Shown: positions 1 through 8,704, counted from the stretch's first letter. The stretch is 64,000 bases of DNA from Prevotella sp. (GCA_017619375.1 JAFZSL010000038.1:1-64000); one strand, 5' to 3'. Notes: generated by a model from the letters alone, not told the origin. Numbers and translations are program-made.

Positions 1-66
1 GATTGAAGATTGGAGATTGAAGATTGAAAATTGAAGATTTGAGATTTGAGATTTGAGATTGAAGAT
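1..66. repeat. GATTGAA-type low-complexity repeat
   Basis: Short imperfect units of the kind GATTGAAGATT and GATTTGA are repeated in tandem. The same units recur just after the large surface-protein gene (about 5106-5131) and again near 5211-5230, so this is a dispersed intergenic simple repeat. No coding potential is seen. Confidence 0.7.
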
Positions 67-180
67 ACCACCCCCAGCTATGGTCTGCCCACCCCTTCGG
101 GGTTCCGTGAAAATGGCGGGGCGAATCATTCAAGGCGATATTACCGTGGCAGCCATACAGCATGACTCTGATAAATAATC

Positions 181-401
181 AATTCAAGTTCCGCAAGTTG
201 GGAAAAATGAGGCGTGAAAAAGGTTTTAAATAAGTATAGGTTGCATTATAACCTTCCAAAAGGCGGTAAAAGTGAGCATATGTCCCTTTAACTCCCTCCC
301 CCTCTACCCGAGAGGGGGTGGCCGCAGGCCGGGGGCGAGGGAGAACTTCCTTTTAACTCCCCTTTAACTCCTGAAAGTTGAGCGAATGCGGAACTTGAAT
401 T
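181..401. mobile_element. MITE-like element, copy 1 (221 bp)
   Basis: The two ends are perfect 15-bp inverted repeats (AATTCAAGTTCCGCA at 181-195 and its complement at 387-401). The interior has no ORF. A second copy in the opposite orientation lies at 62226-62404 and shares the ends and most of the interior, including a conserved GTGAGCATATGTCCC segment. Relative to that copy, this one carries a 48-bp GC-rich palindromic insertion. The size, terminal inverted repeats and lack of coding capacity fit a miniature inverted-repeat transposable element. No transposase is present in the window to mobilise it, and target-site duplications are not clear. Confidence 0.65.
296..343. repeat. GC-rich palindromic insertion inside the MITE-like element
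   Basis: This 48-bp stretch replaces five bases of the other element copy. It contains nested hairpins: CCCCCTCT facing AGAGGGGG, GGCC facing GGCC, and CTCCCT (292-297) facing AGGGAG (338-343). It looks like an independent palindromic intergenic repeat that landed in or replaced part of the element. Confidence 0.5.
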
Positions 402-505
402 ATCAACATTCATTACACACTCGATGGATGGCTTGTTTGCTGTGAGAGCAAGGAAACCGGTCTGATAGCCTTGACACCTATCTCAAAACAAAAAAGACTA
501 CGAAA

Positions 506-3500
506 ATGAAAAACAAATCTGCATTTTCATCATTCATGGCCCGGACGGTCATGATGCTGTTCGTGGCATTGCTCGGCTCCACCCAAGGGGTGTGGGGCAA
601 GGACTTCATCACCGACGTGATGGTCATCGGCAACAGCGACAAGACGAAGTTTTACAATTTGGAGAACAACCTAAAGAACCAGGGTTGGATTGCCATCGAC
701 TATGACCTGAACAAAGGCTGCGGCGACGGCAGCGATTACATCCACCTGCTCTACAAGAAGCAGAGCAGTTCTGGCAGCAGTGGCACACCCATCACCGACT
801 TCTACATCAAGACGGGCAAGAATCCCCCCCAAAAGCTTTCCCACGACGGGCGCACCTATTACCGTGTGTCCTGCCAAGGCAGTGAAGACTTCGTCAACAG
901 TTATGGCGACCTGAACAACAATGCGGTAGGCGACTACATATTCCTCTATTACACCAAGGATGCCTTGCCTGACTACAACGCCGTCACCGGCATCACCTTC
1001 AACGACACCAAGAGCGGTGCCTTAGGCGCAAATGGCGGCACCACCGGCTACGACCTGAATGCGGGATGCGGCTCAGGCACCGCCTACATCTACATGCACG
1101 TCACCAAATCGCGAGCGCCTGTGGAACTGACCTCCTCGACTGCCAAGGTGACGCTGATAGACGGCGACGTGGTCTTCGGCATGGGAGGGCAGGAAACCCA
1201 CGTCACCATTGCCGACGGCGCCACGGTGACGCTGAGCGGCGTGGACATCACCGCCATCCCCAATGATGACAGCCACAAGTGGCCAGGCATCACCTGTCTG
1301 GGCGACGCCAACATCATCCTTGCCGAGGGGACGACAAACAAGGTAAAGGGAGGTCGTGATAATTCCGGCATCTTCGTTCCCGAGGGGCATACACTCACCA
1401 TAAGTGGCGATGGTTCACTTGACGCTAAAGGCAGCTCTAACGGCGCAGGCATAGGAGGCGGCTTTCAGATTTCTTGTGGCAAAATCGTCATCAAGGGTGG
1501 CAACATCACAGCCACAGGGCTTCTTAGTGCTTCAGGCATTGGTAGTAGTAAATGGTGTTCATGTGGCGACATCGTCATCGAGGGGGGCAACATCACTGCC
1601 ACAGCAACAGGCAACTCAGCAGGCATTGGTAGTAGTGAAGGGGGCTCATGTAATAACATCGTCATCGATGGTGGCAACATCACTGCCACGGGTGGTAGTG
1701 CCTCAGCGGGCATTGGCAGCGGCTATAATGGCTCTTGCGGCGACATCGTCATCGGCGATGGCATCATCCGTGTCAATGCCACAATGGGCGGTAATGCTTG
1801 GACTGCCATCGGTCCCGGTATTTACGGCAGTTGTGGCAACATCACCATCGCCCCAAGCATCATCGACTTGAACACAGGAAAGACCCGTATGCTCTTCCAT
1901 TTGCAGCCCTTCAACTCCAGCAACGACAAACTATATACGCTGACGAGCAAGCGTGGCGGGCTTGTGATGAACGCCGAAGGCACGGGGCTGGCGGCCGGAC
2001 AGACACGGACAAATGCGCCTGACGAGGACAAACGCTTCGCCATCATCACCTACGACGGCAAGCAATACCTCTATAGTCCGAGAGCGAAAATGTTCCTTCG
2101 CCACGACGGCACCTTCGTACGACGACTGGAATCACCCATCATCATAGATGGAAGCATTCCTTACGGAGACTACAAGTATATGATGTACATAAACAATGAC
2201 GACGGTGCGCTCCTGGCCTTCAACAACAAAGACAACAACATAGAAATCAACGATTGGTACACCCCTGACGACGGCAACCGCTGGCGCATCGACCCGGTGG
2301 CCGACTTCGACCCATCAGAGGTACTGTCCAGAATTTGCTTGAACAGTGAAACCGGCGAAGTGACATTTTACGACGGCGACGTTATCACCGGCACGGGCGG
2401 CATGAACACCCACGTGTTCATTGCCGACGGCGCCACGGTGACGCTGAGCGGCGTGGACATCACCGCCATCCCCAATGATGACAGCCACAAGTGGCCAGGC
2501 ATCACCTGTCTGGGCGACGCCAACATCATCCTTGCCGACGGGACGACAAACAAGGTAAAGGGAGGTCGTAATAATTCCGGCATCTTCGTTCCCGAGGGGC
2601 ATACACTCACCATAAGTGGCGAAGGTTCGCTTGACGCCAAAGGCGACACATATGGCGCAGGCATTGGTAGCGGCCATGAAAGCCCATGTGGCAACATCGT
2701 CATCAAGGGTGGCAATATCACTGCCACGGGAGACGACTATTCTGCAGGTATAGGAAGCGGCGATTATGGCTCTTGCGGCGACATCGTCATCAAGGGGGGC
2801 AACATCACTGCCACGGGGGGCTACTATCCTGCAGGCATTGGTAGCGGCTATAGAGGCTCATGTGGCGACATCGTCATCGAGGGGGGCAACATCACTGCTA
2901 TAGGAACAGGATCCTCGACGGGCATCGGCAGCGGCTATTATGGCTCTTGCGGCGACATCGTCATCGGCGATGGCATCATCCGTGTCACAGCCACGATGGG
3001 CGGATTTGCTTGGACTGCCATCGGTCCCGGTATTTACGGCAGTTGTGGCACCATCACCATCGCCCCAAGCATCATCGACTTGAACACTGGCAAGACCCGT
3101 GTGCTCTTCCCCATAAAGCCCTTCAACTCCAGCAACGACAAACTATACACGCTGACGAGCAAGCGCGGCGGACTGGTGATGAACGCCGAAGGCACGGGGC
3201 TGGCGGCCGGACAGGCACGGACAAATGCGCCTGACGAGGACAAGCGCTTCGCCATCATCAACTACGACGGCAAGCAATACCTCTATAGTCCGAGAGCGAA
3301 AATGTTCCTTCGCCATGACGGCACCTTCGTCCGCCGTCTGGGGACACCCATTATCATCGACGGAAACAATCCTGACGGAGACTACCAATACATGCTGTTC
3401 ATGAAGAATGACGACGGTGCGCTTCTGGCCTTCAACAACAACAACAACAACATCGAAATCAACGATTGGCACACCCCCGACGACGGCAACCGCTGGCACA

Positions 3501-5119
3501 TCAAACAAGTGGCCGACTTCGACCCGAAAGAGGCGCTCCTCATCGCCGGGTTGAAACTGCATGACAACGGCAGCAACGCGGAGGCCATCGCCGAAAACAA
3601 CAACAGTTTCGCCAACGTGGTGTTGAGCGGCCGCACGCTCTACCGCGACGGCACGTGGAACACGTTGTGCCTGCCCTTCGACGTGAATGATTTCGCCGGC
3701 ACGCCGCTCGAAGGATTCACCGTGATGGAACTCGACACCGAGACTGCCCTAAACGGCCACAAGACAGGTTTCGATATGATAGACATTGCTTACTACTTGA
3801 ACTTCAAGCCTGCCACGAGCATCAAGGCCGGTACCCCCTATATCGTGAGGCATAATGCCGAATACCAAAATGTCATCGGCTCGACAGACGACTGGAATGC
3901 CTTTGCCACCAACGTGGCGAATGGCACGACCTACGAGGGACAGGTTGTGCATCTTGTCGCCGACATCACCGTTTCCACCATGGTGGGTACGAGCGACCAT
4001 CGGTTCAAGGGAACCTTCGACGGACAGGGGCATCTGCTGACCCTCGCCAACCTGCCGGCAACAGGGCAGTATTGCGCACCGTTCCGCTATGTGGATGGCG
4101 CCACCATCAAAAACCTGCACACCACAGGCAAACTCACAGCCTCTGACAAGTATCGTTCGGGACTCATCGGCGAGATACGCAACAAGGTCACCATCAGCAA
4201 CTGCTGGAGCAGCGTGACCATCAACAGCAGTGTCAACGGCGACGGCACACACGGCGGATTCATCGGGGAGGTGAAAAGTGGTGGCGATGTCGTCATCGAC
4301 AACTGTCTTTTCGACGGAAGTTTCACAGGCACTTCCACCAACTGCTGGGGCGGTTTCGTGGGCTGGAGCCAAGGTTCTACGACAATCAATAACAGCGCAT
4401 TCCTTCCACAAAGCATCTCATCACTGGACAGTTCAAGCAGCATGACTTTCGGCCGCAACAACGTGAACATAGTGAACTGCTACTACTCAGTGGCTCTCGG
4501 AGAAGCACAAGGCAAGCCTGTCGGCAACAAGACCGCCGAACTATTGGCCGCCGCCCTGGGCAATGACTGGCAGGTGGAAGATGGCAAGGTGGTGCCTGTC
4601 ATAGACAAGAAAAACATCACCGACCCCGTGTTCTATGGAGTGACCGTCAAAAACATCGCACCGACCGCCGTCACCAGTGCCGACGGCGCGGTGACCTTCA
4701 CGGGCAGTTACAATCCCGTCACCCTCAGAGCCAAAGACCACACCAAACTCTTCCTCGCTGCCGCCAACACCCTCCATCATCCCAACGTCAACATGACCGT
4801 CGGCTCATGCCGGGCAAGTTTCCAACTGGCCATCTCCAGCAAGGGCGACGTGAACAGTGACGGCGGACTTACCATCACTGACGTGACGGCGATGGTCGAA
4901 CATATCATAGGAGCCGACGATGGCACCAACACCTTCGTCGCCGCCAATGCCGACCTCAACGGCGATGGAGTCATCACCGTGACCGACGTGGCAGTGCTGG
5001 TGGGTATGATCGCCGATGAGAGCCAGAACCTGAACATAGAGGTCTATTCCGGCGACATCCCCATCACCTACAAAGGCGATGGAAACGGTGCGACGAGAGT
5101 GAAAAAAATTGAAGATTGA
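506..5119 (+). CDS. Large exported surface protein with beta-helix-like repeats and C-terminal dockerin-like EF-hands
   Basis: A 1537-aa protein with an N-terminal signal peptide (hydrophobic stretch about residues 11-31). Two long homologous regions, about residues 215-600 and 620-1000, each hold short repeats of the type GGNITATGG-x-AGIGSG-x-GSCGDIVI, as in extracellular right-handed beta-helix proteins. A module containing WNTLCLPFD follows (about 1030-1110), then a GLUG-like region. The C-terminus has two D-x-N-x-D-G calcium-binding loops (GDVNSDGG and ADLNGDGV), typical of dockerin type I repeats. The same WNTLCLPFD module and EF-hand tail occur in the protein at 55361-57661. Function is unknown. 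Adhesion or glycan binding is inference from architecture only. Start chosen at the ATG before a clear signal peptide. Confidence 0.85.
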   Translation: MKNKSAFSSFMARTVMMLFVALLGSTQGVWGKDFITDVMVIGNSDKTKFYNLENNLKNQGWIAIDYDLNKGCGDGSDYIHLLYKKQSSSGSSGTPITDFYIKTGKNPPQKLSHDGRTYYRVSCQGSEDFVNSYGDLNNNAVGDYIFLYYTKDALPDYNAVTGITFNDTKSGALGANGGTTGYDLNAGCGSGTAYIYMHVTKSRAPVELTSSTAKVTLIDGDVVFGMGGQETHVTIADGATVTLSGVDITAIPNDDSHKWPGITCLGDANIILAEGTTNKVKGGRDNSGIFVPEGHTLTISGDGSLDAKGSSNGAGIGGGFQISCGKIVIKGGNITATGLLSASGIGSSKWCSCGDIVIEGGNITATATGNSAGIGSSEGGSCNNIVIDGGNITATGGSASAGIGSGYNGSCGDIVIGDGIIRVNATMGGNAWTAIGPGIYGSCGNITIAPSIIDLNTGKTRMLFHLQPFNSSNDKLYTLTSKRGGLVMNAEGTGLAAGQTRTNAPDEDKRFAIITYDGKQYLYSPRAKMFLRHDGTFVRRLESPIIIDGSIPYGDYKYMMYINNDDGALLAFNNKDNNIEINDWYTPDDGNRWRIDPVADFDPSEVLSRICLNSETGEVTFYDGDVITGTGGMNTHVFIADGATVTLSGVDITAIPNDDSHKWPGITCLGDANIILADGTTNKVKGGRNNSGIFVPEGHTLTISGEGSLDAKGDTYGAGIGSGHESPCGNIVIKGGNITATGDDYSAGIGSGDYGSCGDIVIKGGNITATGGYYPAGIGSGYRGSCGDIVIEGGNITAIGTGSSTGIGSGYYGSCGDIVIGDGIIRVTATMGGFAWTAIGPGIYGSCGTITIAPSIIDLNTGKTRVLFPIKPFNSSNDKLYTLTSKRGGLVMNAEGTGLAAGQARTNAPDEDKRFAIINYDGKQYLYSPRAKMFLRHDGTFVRRLGTPIIIDGNNPDGDYQYMLFMKNDDGALLAFNNNNNNIEINDWHTPDDGNRWHIKQVADFDPKEALLIAGLKLHDNGSNAEAIAENNNSFANVVLSGRTLYRDGTWNTLCLPFDVNDFAGTPLEGFTVMELDTETALNGHKTGFDMIDIAYYLNFKPATSIKAGTPYIVRHNAEYQNVIGSTDDWNAFATNVANGTTYEGQVVHLVADITVSTMVGTSDHRFKGTFDGQGHLLTLANLPATGQYCAPFRYVDGATIKNLHTTGKLTASDKYRSGLIGEIRNKVTISNCWSSVTINSSVNGDGTHGGFIGEVKSGGDVVIDNCLFDGSFTGTSTNCWGGFVGWSQGSTTINNSAFLPQSISSLDSSSSMTFGRNNVNIVNCYYSVALGEAQGKPVGNKTAELLAAALGNDWQVEDGKVVPVIDKKNITDPVFYGVTVKNIAPTAVTSADGAVTFTGSYNPVTLRAKDHTKLFLAAANTLHHPNVNMTVGSCRASFQLAISSKGDVNSDGGLTITDVTAMVEHIIGADDGTNTFVAANADLNGDGVITVTDVAVLVGMIADESQNLNIEVYSGDIPITYKGDGNGATRVKKIED
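1208..3300 (+). repeat. 1.2-kb tandem duplication inside the surface-protein gene
   Basis: The block starting near 1208 is repeated with an offset of 1212 bp (404 codons) starting near 2420. Stretches of more than 100 bp are nearly identical, for example the segments around 1208-1320 and 2420-2532. Identity falls in the central glycine-rich repeats, where the number and kind of units differ. Confidence 0.85.
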
Positions 5120-5352
5120 AGATTGAAAATTATATTTTTGGAGCAGCGAGAGCAGAGTCGAGCTTGCTTGAACTCTGCCGAGTCGTGACAAAAAATCAAC
5201 GAAGCTAAAATTGACTATTGAAAATTGAAAACCGGCCTGTGGTCGAAGTTGCTCTTACTCGACAGACATAAGCGAACTTGCTTTGGCCTCGCCAGGTTGC
5301 AACTTGAAAAGATGGTTTCTTCCCCACCAATCAAGGGATGAATTAGAAAGGC

Positions 5353-5384
5353 AAGGGCGGCTCTTCTCACGAGGAACCGCCCTT
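5353..5384 (+). terminator. Hairpin downstream of the surface-protein gene
   Basis: The stem AAGGGCGG (5353-5360) pairs with CCGCCCTT (5377-5384), extended inside by CTC/GAG, and is followed by a pyrimidine-rich stretch. It lies about 230 bp after the stop codon of the large surface protein. It may end that transcript, but the U tract is poor. Confidence 0.45.
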
Positions 5385-5467
5385 CTTCAATAATTAAAAC
5401 AAAAATTGTTAACAATGAAAAAGCATATTTACTTACCTATCTATTGAAAACCTTTTTCCCATTTGAT

Positions 5468-5692
5468 ATGACGATGCCCTTGGCTCAACGCTTCCCGGAC
5501 ACCTTTACACAGGTAATCATGGTGATTCAGGGAAAGGAGAAGCAGCCCAAGTTCATCAAGGGCACCAAGCAATACAAGCGCAATGCCATCATCGACTATG
5601 TACTGAAGGAAAACCTGAAGGAATATGGATGGTCTATTGAGCCTCCAGCATCAAGGAAGGAGAGGGCAAGAGACCTCATTGAAACTGTGTGA
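5468..5692 (+). CDS. Small uncharacterised protein (74 aa)
   Basis: I do not recognise a family. The reading frame gives a basic, soluble protein with no signal peptide or membrane segment, and composition looks coding (varied, many K, E and R). An in-frame TTG lies 24 nt upstream, but ATG at 5468 or 5474 is the likelier start. The C-terminus is a charged helix ending in ERARDLIETV. It stands alone between a hairpin and the tRNA terminator, on the opposite strand to the tRNA. It may be a remnant of a larger gene. Confidence 0.4.
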   Translation: MTMPLAQRFPDTFTQVIMVIQGKEKQPKFIKGTKQYKRNAIIDYVLKENLKEYGWSIEPPASRKERARDLIETV

Positions 5693-5948
5693 CCATAATA
5701 CGATTCAATATATCAATACTTATATAATGTAAATCAAGTCTAATTTAAAAGCGCGTTCAAATGAAGAGACAAATCAATCATCTCCCATTCGTGGGACAGA
5801 AGGGGTTAACATCGCCCCTTGCTTGCCATAGGCCAAAAATGTTCAAGATATTTGGTAGGTGTTTAACCCTGTTAAGCACCCCCTCTGGACACCCCCTTTT
5901 GTGCAGGTTTTTAGAAAATTTGTGCAGAATTTGTGCAGAAACGGTGTT

Positions 5949-5983
5949 AAAAAAAAGGAAGTGCTTGAAAATCAAGCACTTCC
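5949..5983 (-). terminator. Intrinsic terminator of tRNA-Pro
   Basis: On the minus strand a perfect 12-bp stem (GGAAGTGCTTGA with its complement, 5957-5983) closes a 3-nt loop and is followed by eight T residues (5956-5949). It lies 13 nt after the tRNA 3' end. Confidence 0.9.
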
Positions 5984-5995
5984 GGTTTGCATTTG

Positions 5996-6068
5996 TCGGG
6001 ATTACTGGACTCGAACCAGCGACCTCGCGCCCCCCAGACGTGTGCGCTACCAACTGCGCTAAATCCCG
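5996..6068 (-). tRNA. tRNA-Pro (anticodon GGG)
   Basis: Minus-strand cloverleaf of 73 nt: acceptor CGGGATT pairing with AATCCCG, discriminator A, D arm GCGC-AGTTGGTA-GCGC, anticodon loop CTGGGGG with GGG at positions 34-36, variable AGGTC, and T arm GCTGG-TTCGAGT-CCAGT. CCA is not encoded. The anticodon stem CACGT/GCGCG carries one A-C mismatch and one T-G wobble. A consensus promoter lies directly upstream and a strong terminator directly downstream, so this is a single-gene tRNA unit. Confidence 0.95.
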
Positions 6069-6079
6069 ATTTTGCGTTG

Positions 6080-6111
6080 CAAAGGTAGGCTTTATTTTTG
6101 AATAACGCAAA
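6080..6111 (-). promoter_or_regulatory. Promoter of tRNA-Pro
   Basis: On the minus strand TTTG (6111-6108), a 20-nt spacer and TACCTTTG (6087-6080) match the Bacteroidota primary sigma-factor consensus TTTG/TAnnTTTG. The box ends 11 nt before the tRNA 5' end. Confidence 0.85.
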
Positions 6112-6481
6112 TTTTCAAGCAGTTTTTTTTGTTTTTTATTGAACTCATTGCTTTTTTGTCGTGCTAAACGCTGCTTTCTAAAACAAATTCAGGGCAGACA
6201 TATGGCAAGTTCTACAAGGACGGTTATTGGGAGACTCTCTACCTGTCTTCGCCCTTCTAAACGAAGGGTGTCCTCCTCGAGGATGCCACCATATAGGTGC
6301 CTCATAGGGAATACTCATCCTTCGACAAGACAAGACAAGACAAGACAAAGCAAGACAAAGCAAGACAAGGCAAGACAACAAACACACAGACGCTCAACTT
6401 CACCGACTAAACCGGGCCGATGAGTTATTACAACAAAGATCCGTATTCCTTCTAAATCACAAGAGAGCGAAGGGAAACCTA
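6112..6481. other. Intergenic stretch without a recognisable gene
   Basis: This region separates the tRNA promoter from the 3' end of the MBL hydrolase gene. It contains a simple-sequence repeat at 6324-6380 and otherwise no feature. The reading frames that cross it look non-coding because they run through the simple repeat. Confidence 0.6.
6324..6380. repeat. CAAGA-type simple-sequence repeat
   Basis: About eleven tandem units of CAAGA or CAAAG (and one CAAGG), for example CAAGACAAGACAAGACAAAG, make a 5-bp/10-bp periodic tract. It lies about 100 bp beyond the stop of the MBL hydrolase gene, outside any convincing CDS. Confidence 0.85.
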
Positions 6482-7324
6482 TTATTTCATTCCGGTCCGG
6501 CTGCTGAAGTTGATACGTACCCCCTTGTCGTCAACCATCATGTCATTGCCTCCGTTATTGCCGTTGCTAAGAGTCGGCTTGCGTTCCCCGTCCAGAATCT
6601 CTCTGCACATGCTCCTGATATCGGAAACACGCTGGAGAGTCTCCAGATTGTCACCACTGTAATGACCAGGAAAGAGGAAATGGATATCATGTTTCTTCAT
6701 ATAGTTCTCTATCCTCTCGGCAGAGTACATTACGGTCGAAAGGTTGGTGAACACCAGCAGGTTGGTTGAACCGAAAGCATCTCCGCTGAACCCATAATGT
6801 CTTGCCTTGTCGAAGAAAGTAGTGCTTCCAGCAGTATGACCAGGGGTAAAGACAACCTCAATCTCACGGTCTCCAAGGTCAATCACCTCACCATCGTGAA
6901 GATACCTGATCTGCCCCTTGTAATTAGGCATGTTATTCGGCACGATGGGGATGTCACCTGCATTCATATAGACCTCAGGGAAAGGCCCTACCCCACCCAC
7001 ATGGTCACCATGTGCATGGGTTGCCACCATGGTGACAGGCTTGGAGATAATCTTTGCCACAATCTTGTCCAGTTCAGGTATGTATGCCCCAGCGTCGATC
7101 AGAAGTGCGCGCTCATTCCCCTCAACGATGTAGAGGGATTCATTATAGACTCTATGGCCATTGCCTATCCATGTATGCTCGTCAAGCTGTCGGAACACCA
7201 CTTCGTCATCTTGATAAACCACTTTGCCGCGAAGGTCACAGCTATTCACATCCGTCCCTTGTGCCCCAACAGCACAAGGCATCAGGCAAAGCAGCATGGC
7301 TGCAAAAAAGTTGTAGGCTTTCAT
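6482..7324 (-). CDS. Exported metallo-beta-lactamase-fold hydrolase
   Basis: The 280-aa product starts at the ATG at 7324, which opens a classical signal peptide (MKAYNFFAAMLLCLMPCAVGA). A longer frame upstream is untranslated leader. MBL-fold metal motifs are visible: the H-x-H-x-D-H signature in THAHGDHVGG, PGHTAGST, SGDAFGS and PGHYSGDN. The family hydrolyses esters, amides or thioesters with a dinuclear metal site. The substrate here is unknown, and export suggests the periplasm. The gene follows the radical SAM gene by 76 bp on the same strand but has its own TATTTTTG promoter box in that gap. A role in the neighbouring peptide system is therefore possible but not shown. Resistance to beta-lactams should not be assumed. 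Confidence 0.85.
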   Translation of the reverse strand: MKAYNFFAAMLLCLMPCAVGAQGTDVNSCDLRGKVVYQDDEVVFRQLDEHTWIGNGHRVYNESLYIVEGNERALLIDAGAYIPELDKIVAKIISKPVTMVATHAHGDHVGGVGPFPEVYMNAGDIPIVPNNMPNYKGQIRYLHDGEVIDLGDREIEVVFTPGHTAGSTTFFDKARHYGFSGDAFGSTNLLVFTNLSTVMYSAERIENYMKKHDIHFLFPGHYSGDNLETLQRVSDIRSMCREILDGERKPTLSNGNNGGNDMMVDDKGVRINFSSRTGMK

Positions 7325-7371
7325 ATTTGTAAAAGTTCTGTATGATATTGGCTTCTTTTCAGTATTTTGTG

Positions 7372-7379
7372 CAAAAATA
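7372..7379 (-). promoter_or_regulatory. -7 promoter box for the MBL hydrolase gene
   Basis: Minus-strand TATTTTTG matches TAnnTTTG. It lies between the radical SAM stop and the hydrolase start and would give a leader of about 40 nt. No convincing -33 TTTG is seen. Confidence 0.5.
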
Positions 7380-7400
7380 GTAATAAAAAATGAAAACAAC

Positions 7401-8702
7401 TCAATCACCTAATGCGTTTTTACTATAGATTTCAATCATGCCATCAATAAAAGCCTCCTTTTCATATTCACAAAAAGGGCTTGTAGACATGATGTCGCCA
7501 CACTCATGGAAAGATCTCGCCCTGCAAGCTCCTCCGCAAATGTATTTGATAGCACAAGTGGAACAACCTTTGATATTATCGACAGTCATTTTTGCGCATT
7601 TCTCCAGAACAGGAGAATCTGAAATCATTTCCGATATCTTGCCCTCATGGATATTGCCAATAAGGAATTCCGGATAATGAAGCAGTTGGCATGGATATAC
7701 GTCTCCCGACGCAGATATGCTTAATTCAGCTCCTCCTATGGCACACTTACTTCTGCGACATATCAAAGCTTCATCAAGAGTTGACTCACAATAACCAAGT
7801 GGATTCACACCACTTGCCTGTTTCAAAGCTTGATAATATTGCCTGCCGGTAATGGCAATGTCTTCTTTCCCCTTTTTTGCATTTCCTGCAGGAAACAGAG
7901 GCGCGAAATTCAAATTCCCCTTATATTTCTGCGCCATGTTTTCCACATCAGCAATATTCAACTTGTTAACCGTCATTGACAGCATGTAAGGTATCTGATA
8001 ATCCTTCAATAGGGATATCGCATGTTGTGTCCTATCATATGTGTTAGGCCCCCTGAATGTTTCATGTAGCTCTTTTGTACTGCCATCGAGGCTGACAGTG
8101 ACACGTTCGAAATTGTCTTTCACCTTTTGAATATTGCTCTCATCAAGCATGGTGGCATTGGTTAAAAGATCCGTAACGCACCCCCGGCTTTTAATATATG
8201 CTGCAATATGAAAGCAGTCTTTGTTCATCAGAGGTTCACCACCTGTGATGGAAAAGCTAACAGGTCCAAAATGGGACACGACATCATCGACGACATTTTT
8301 GTAGTCATCGAAAGACATCATTCCATGGTGTTCCCTGCGGTCAGTAGCATAACAGTATTTGCAATCAAGATTGCAGGCTTCGGAAATAGAGAGTTGGACA
8401 ATACTTAATTGTTGTCGTTCCTCTTTGACGGGTACACTCCCCTTTTCAGGCATTTCAAAGATTCTGCTGGCAACAGCTTGACGAAAGAATTCCTCGACCT
8501 TTTCACTTAATTCTTCGCCTTGACTCTCGCAAAATGCATCTACAATATCTTCTACACTGGTGGAACCATCACACAAGGACATCAATAATGCCCCATTCTT
8601 ATTTGTTACCAACCATGACGGTATGTCAGGGTTGACAAAGACGATTTTGTCTTTCCGTTCAAATTTTTGAACAGTTGATGGGAGTGACAATATTGTATGC
8701 AT
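7401..8702 (-). CDS. Radical SAM/SPASM peptide maturase with PqqD-like N-terminus
   Basis: A 433-aa protein from the ATG at 8702, which sits 2 nt after the stop of the Cys-rich precursor gene. Residues about 1-90 resemble the PqqD-type RiPP recognition element (an NGALLMSLCDGSTSVEDIVDAF-like helix-turn region). The radical SAM cluster motif C-x3-C-x2-C is at Cys110, Cys114 and Cys117 (CNLDCKYC). The C-terminal SPASM domain shows CAIGGAELSISASGDVYPC and then C-x2-C-x5-C-x3-C (CSTCAIKYICGGAC) plus a final Cys, enough to hold auxiliary 4Fe-4S clusters. This architecture is typical of enzymes that install thioether or C-C crosslinks in ribosomal peptides. That the adjacent repeat protein is the substrate is inferred from gene order. 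The exact subfamily cannot be named from the sequence alone. Confidence 0.9.
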   Translation of the reverse strand: MHTILSLPSTVQKFERKDKIVFVNPDIPSWLVTNKNGALLMSLCDGSTSVEDIVDAFCESQGEELSEKVEEFFRQAVASRIFEMPEKGSVPVKEERQQLSIVQLSISEACNLDCKYCYATDRREHHGMMSFDDYKNVVDDVVSHFGPVSFSITGGEPLMNKDCFHIAAYIKSRGCVTDLLTNATMLDESNIQKVKDNFERVTVSLDGSTKELHETFRGPNTYDRTQHAISLLKDYQIPYMLSMTVNKLNIADVENMAQKYKGNLNFAPLFPAGNAKKGKEDIAITGRQYYQALKQASGVNPLGYCESTLDEALICRRSKCAIGGAELSISASGDVYPCQLLHYPEFLIGNIHEGKISEMISDSPVLEKCAKMTVDNIKGCSTCAIKYICGGACRARSFHECGDIMSTSPFCEYEKEAFIDGMIEIYSKNALGD

Positions 8703-8704
8703 GA

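Noticed and set aside
5893-5949. Tandem TTTGTGCAGAA units next to the tRNA 3' end as a possible attachment site
   Set aside because: There is no integrase, no second copy of the tRNA 3' end and no foreign block nearby, so an integrated element is not supported.
5761-6110. Open frames across the tRNA-Pro gene on both strands
   Set aside because: They run straight through the tRNA and its terminator, so they cannot be protein genes.
6482-7324. Beta-lactamase call for the exported MBL-fold protein
   Set aside because: The shared fold and HxHxDH motif are not specific for beta-lactamases, and no further class-specific residues could be confirmed by eye.
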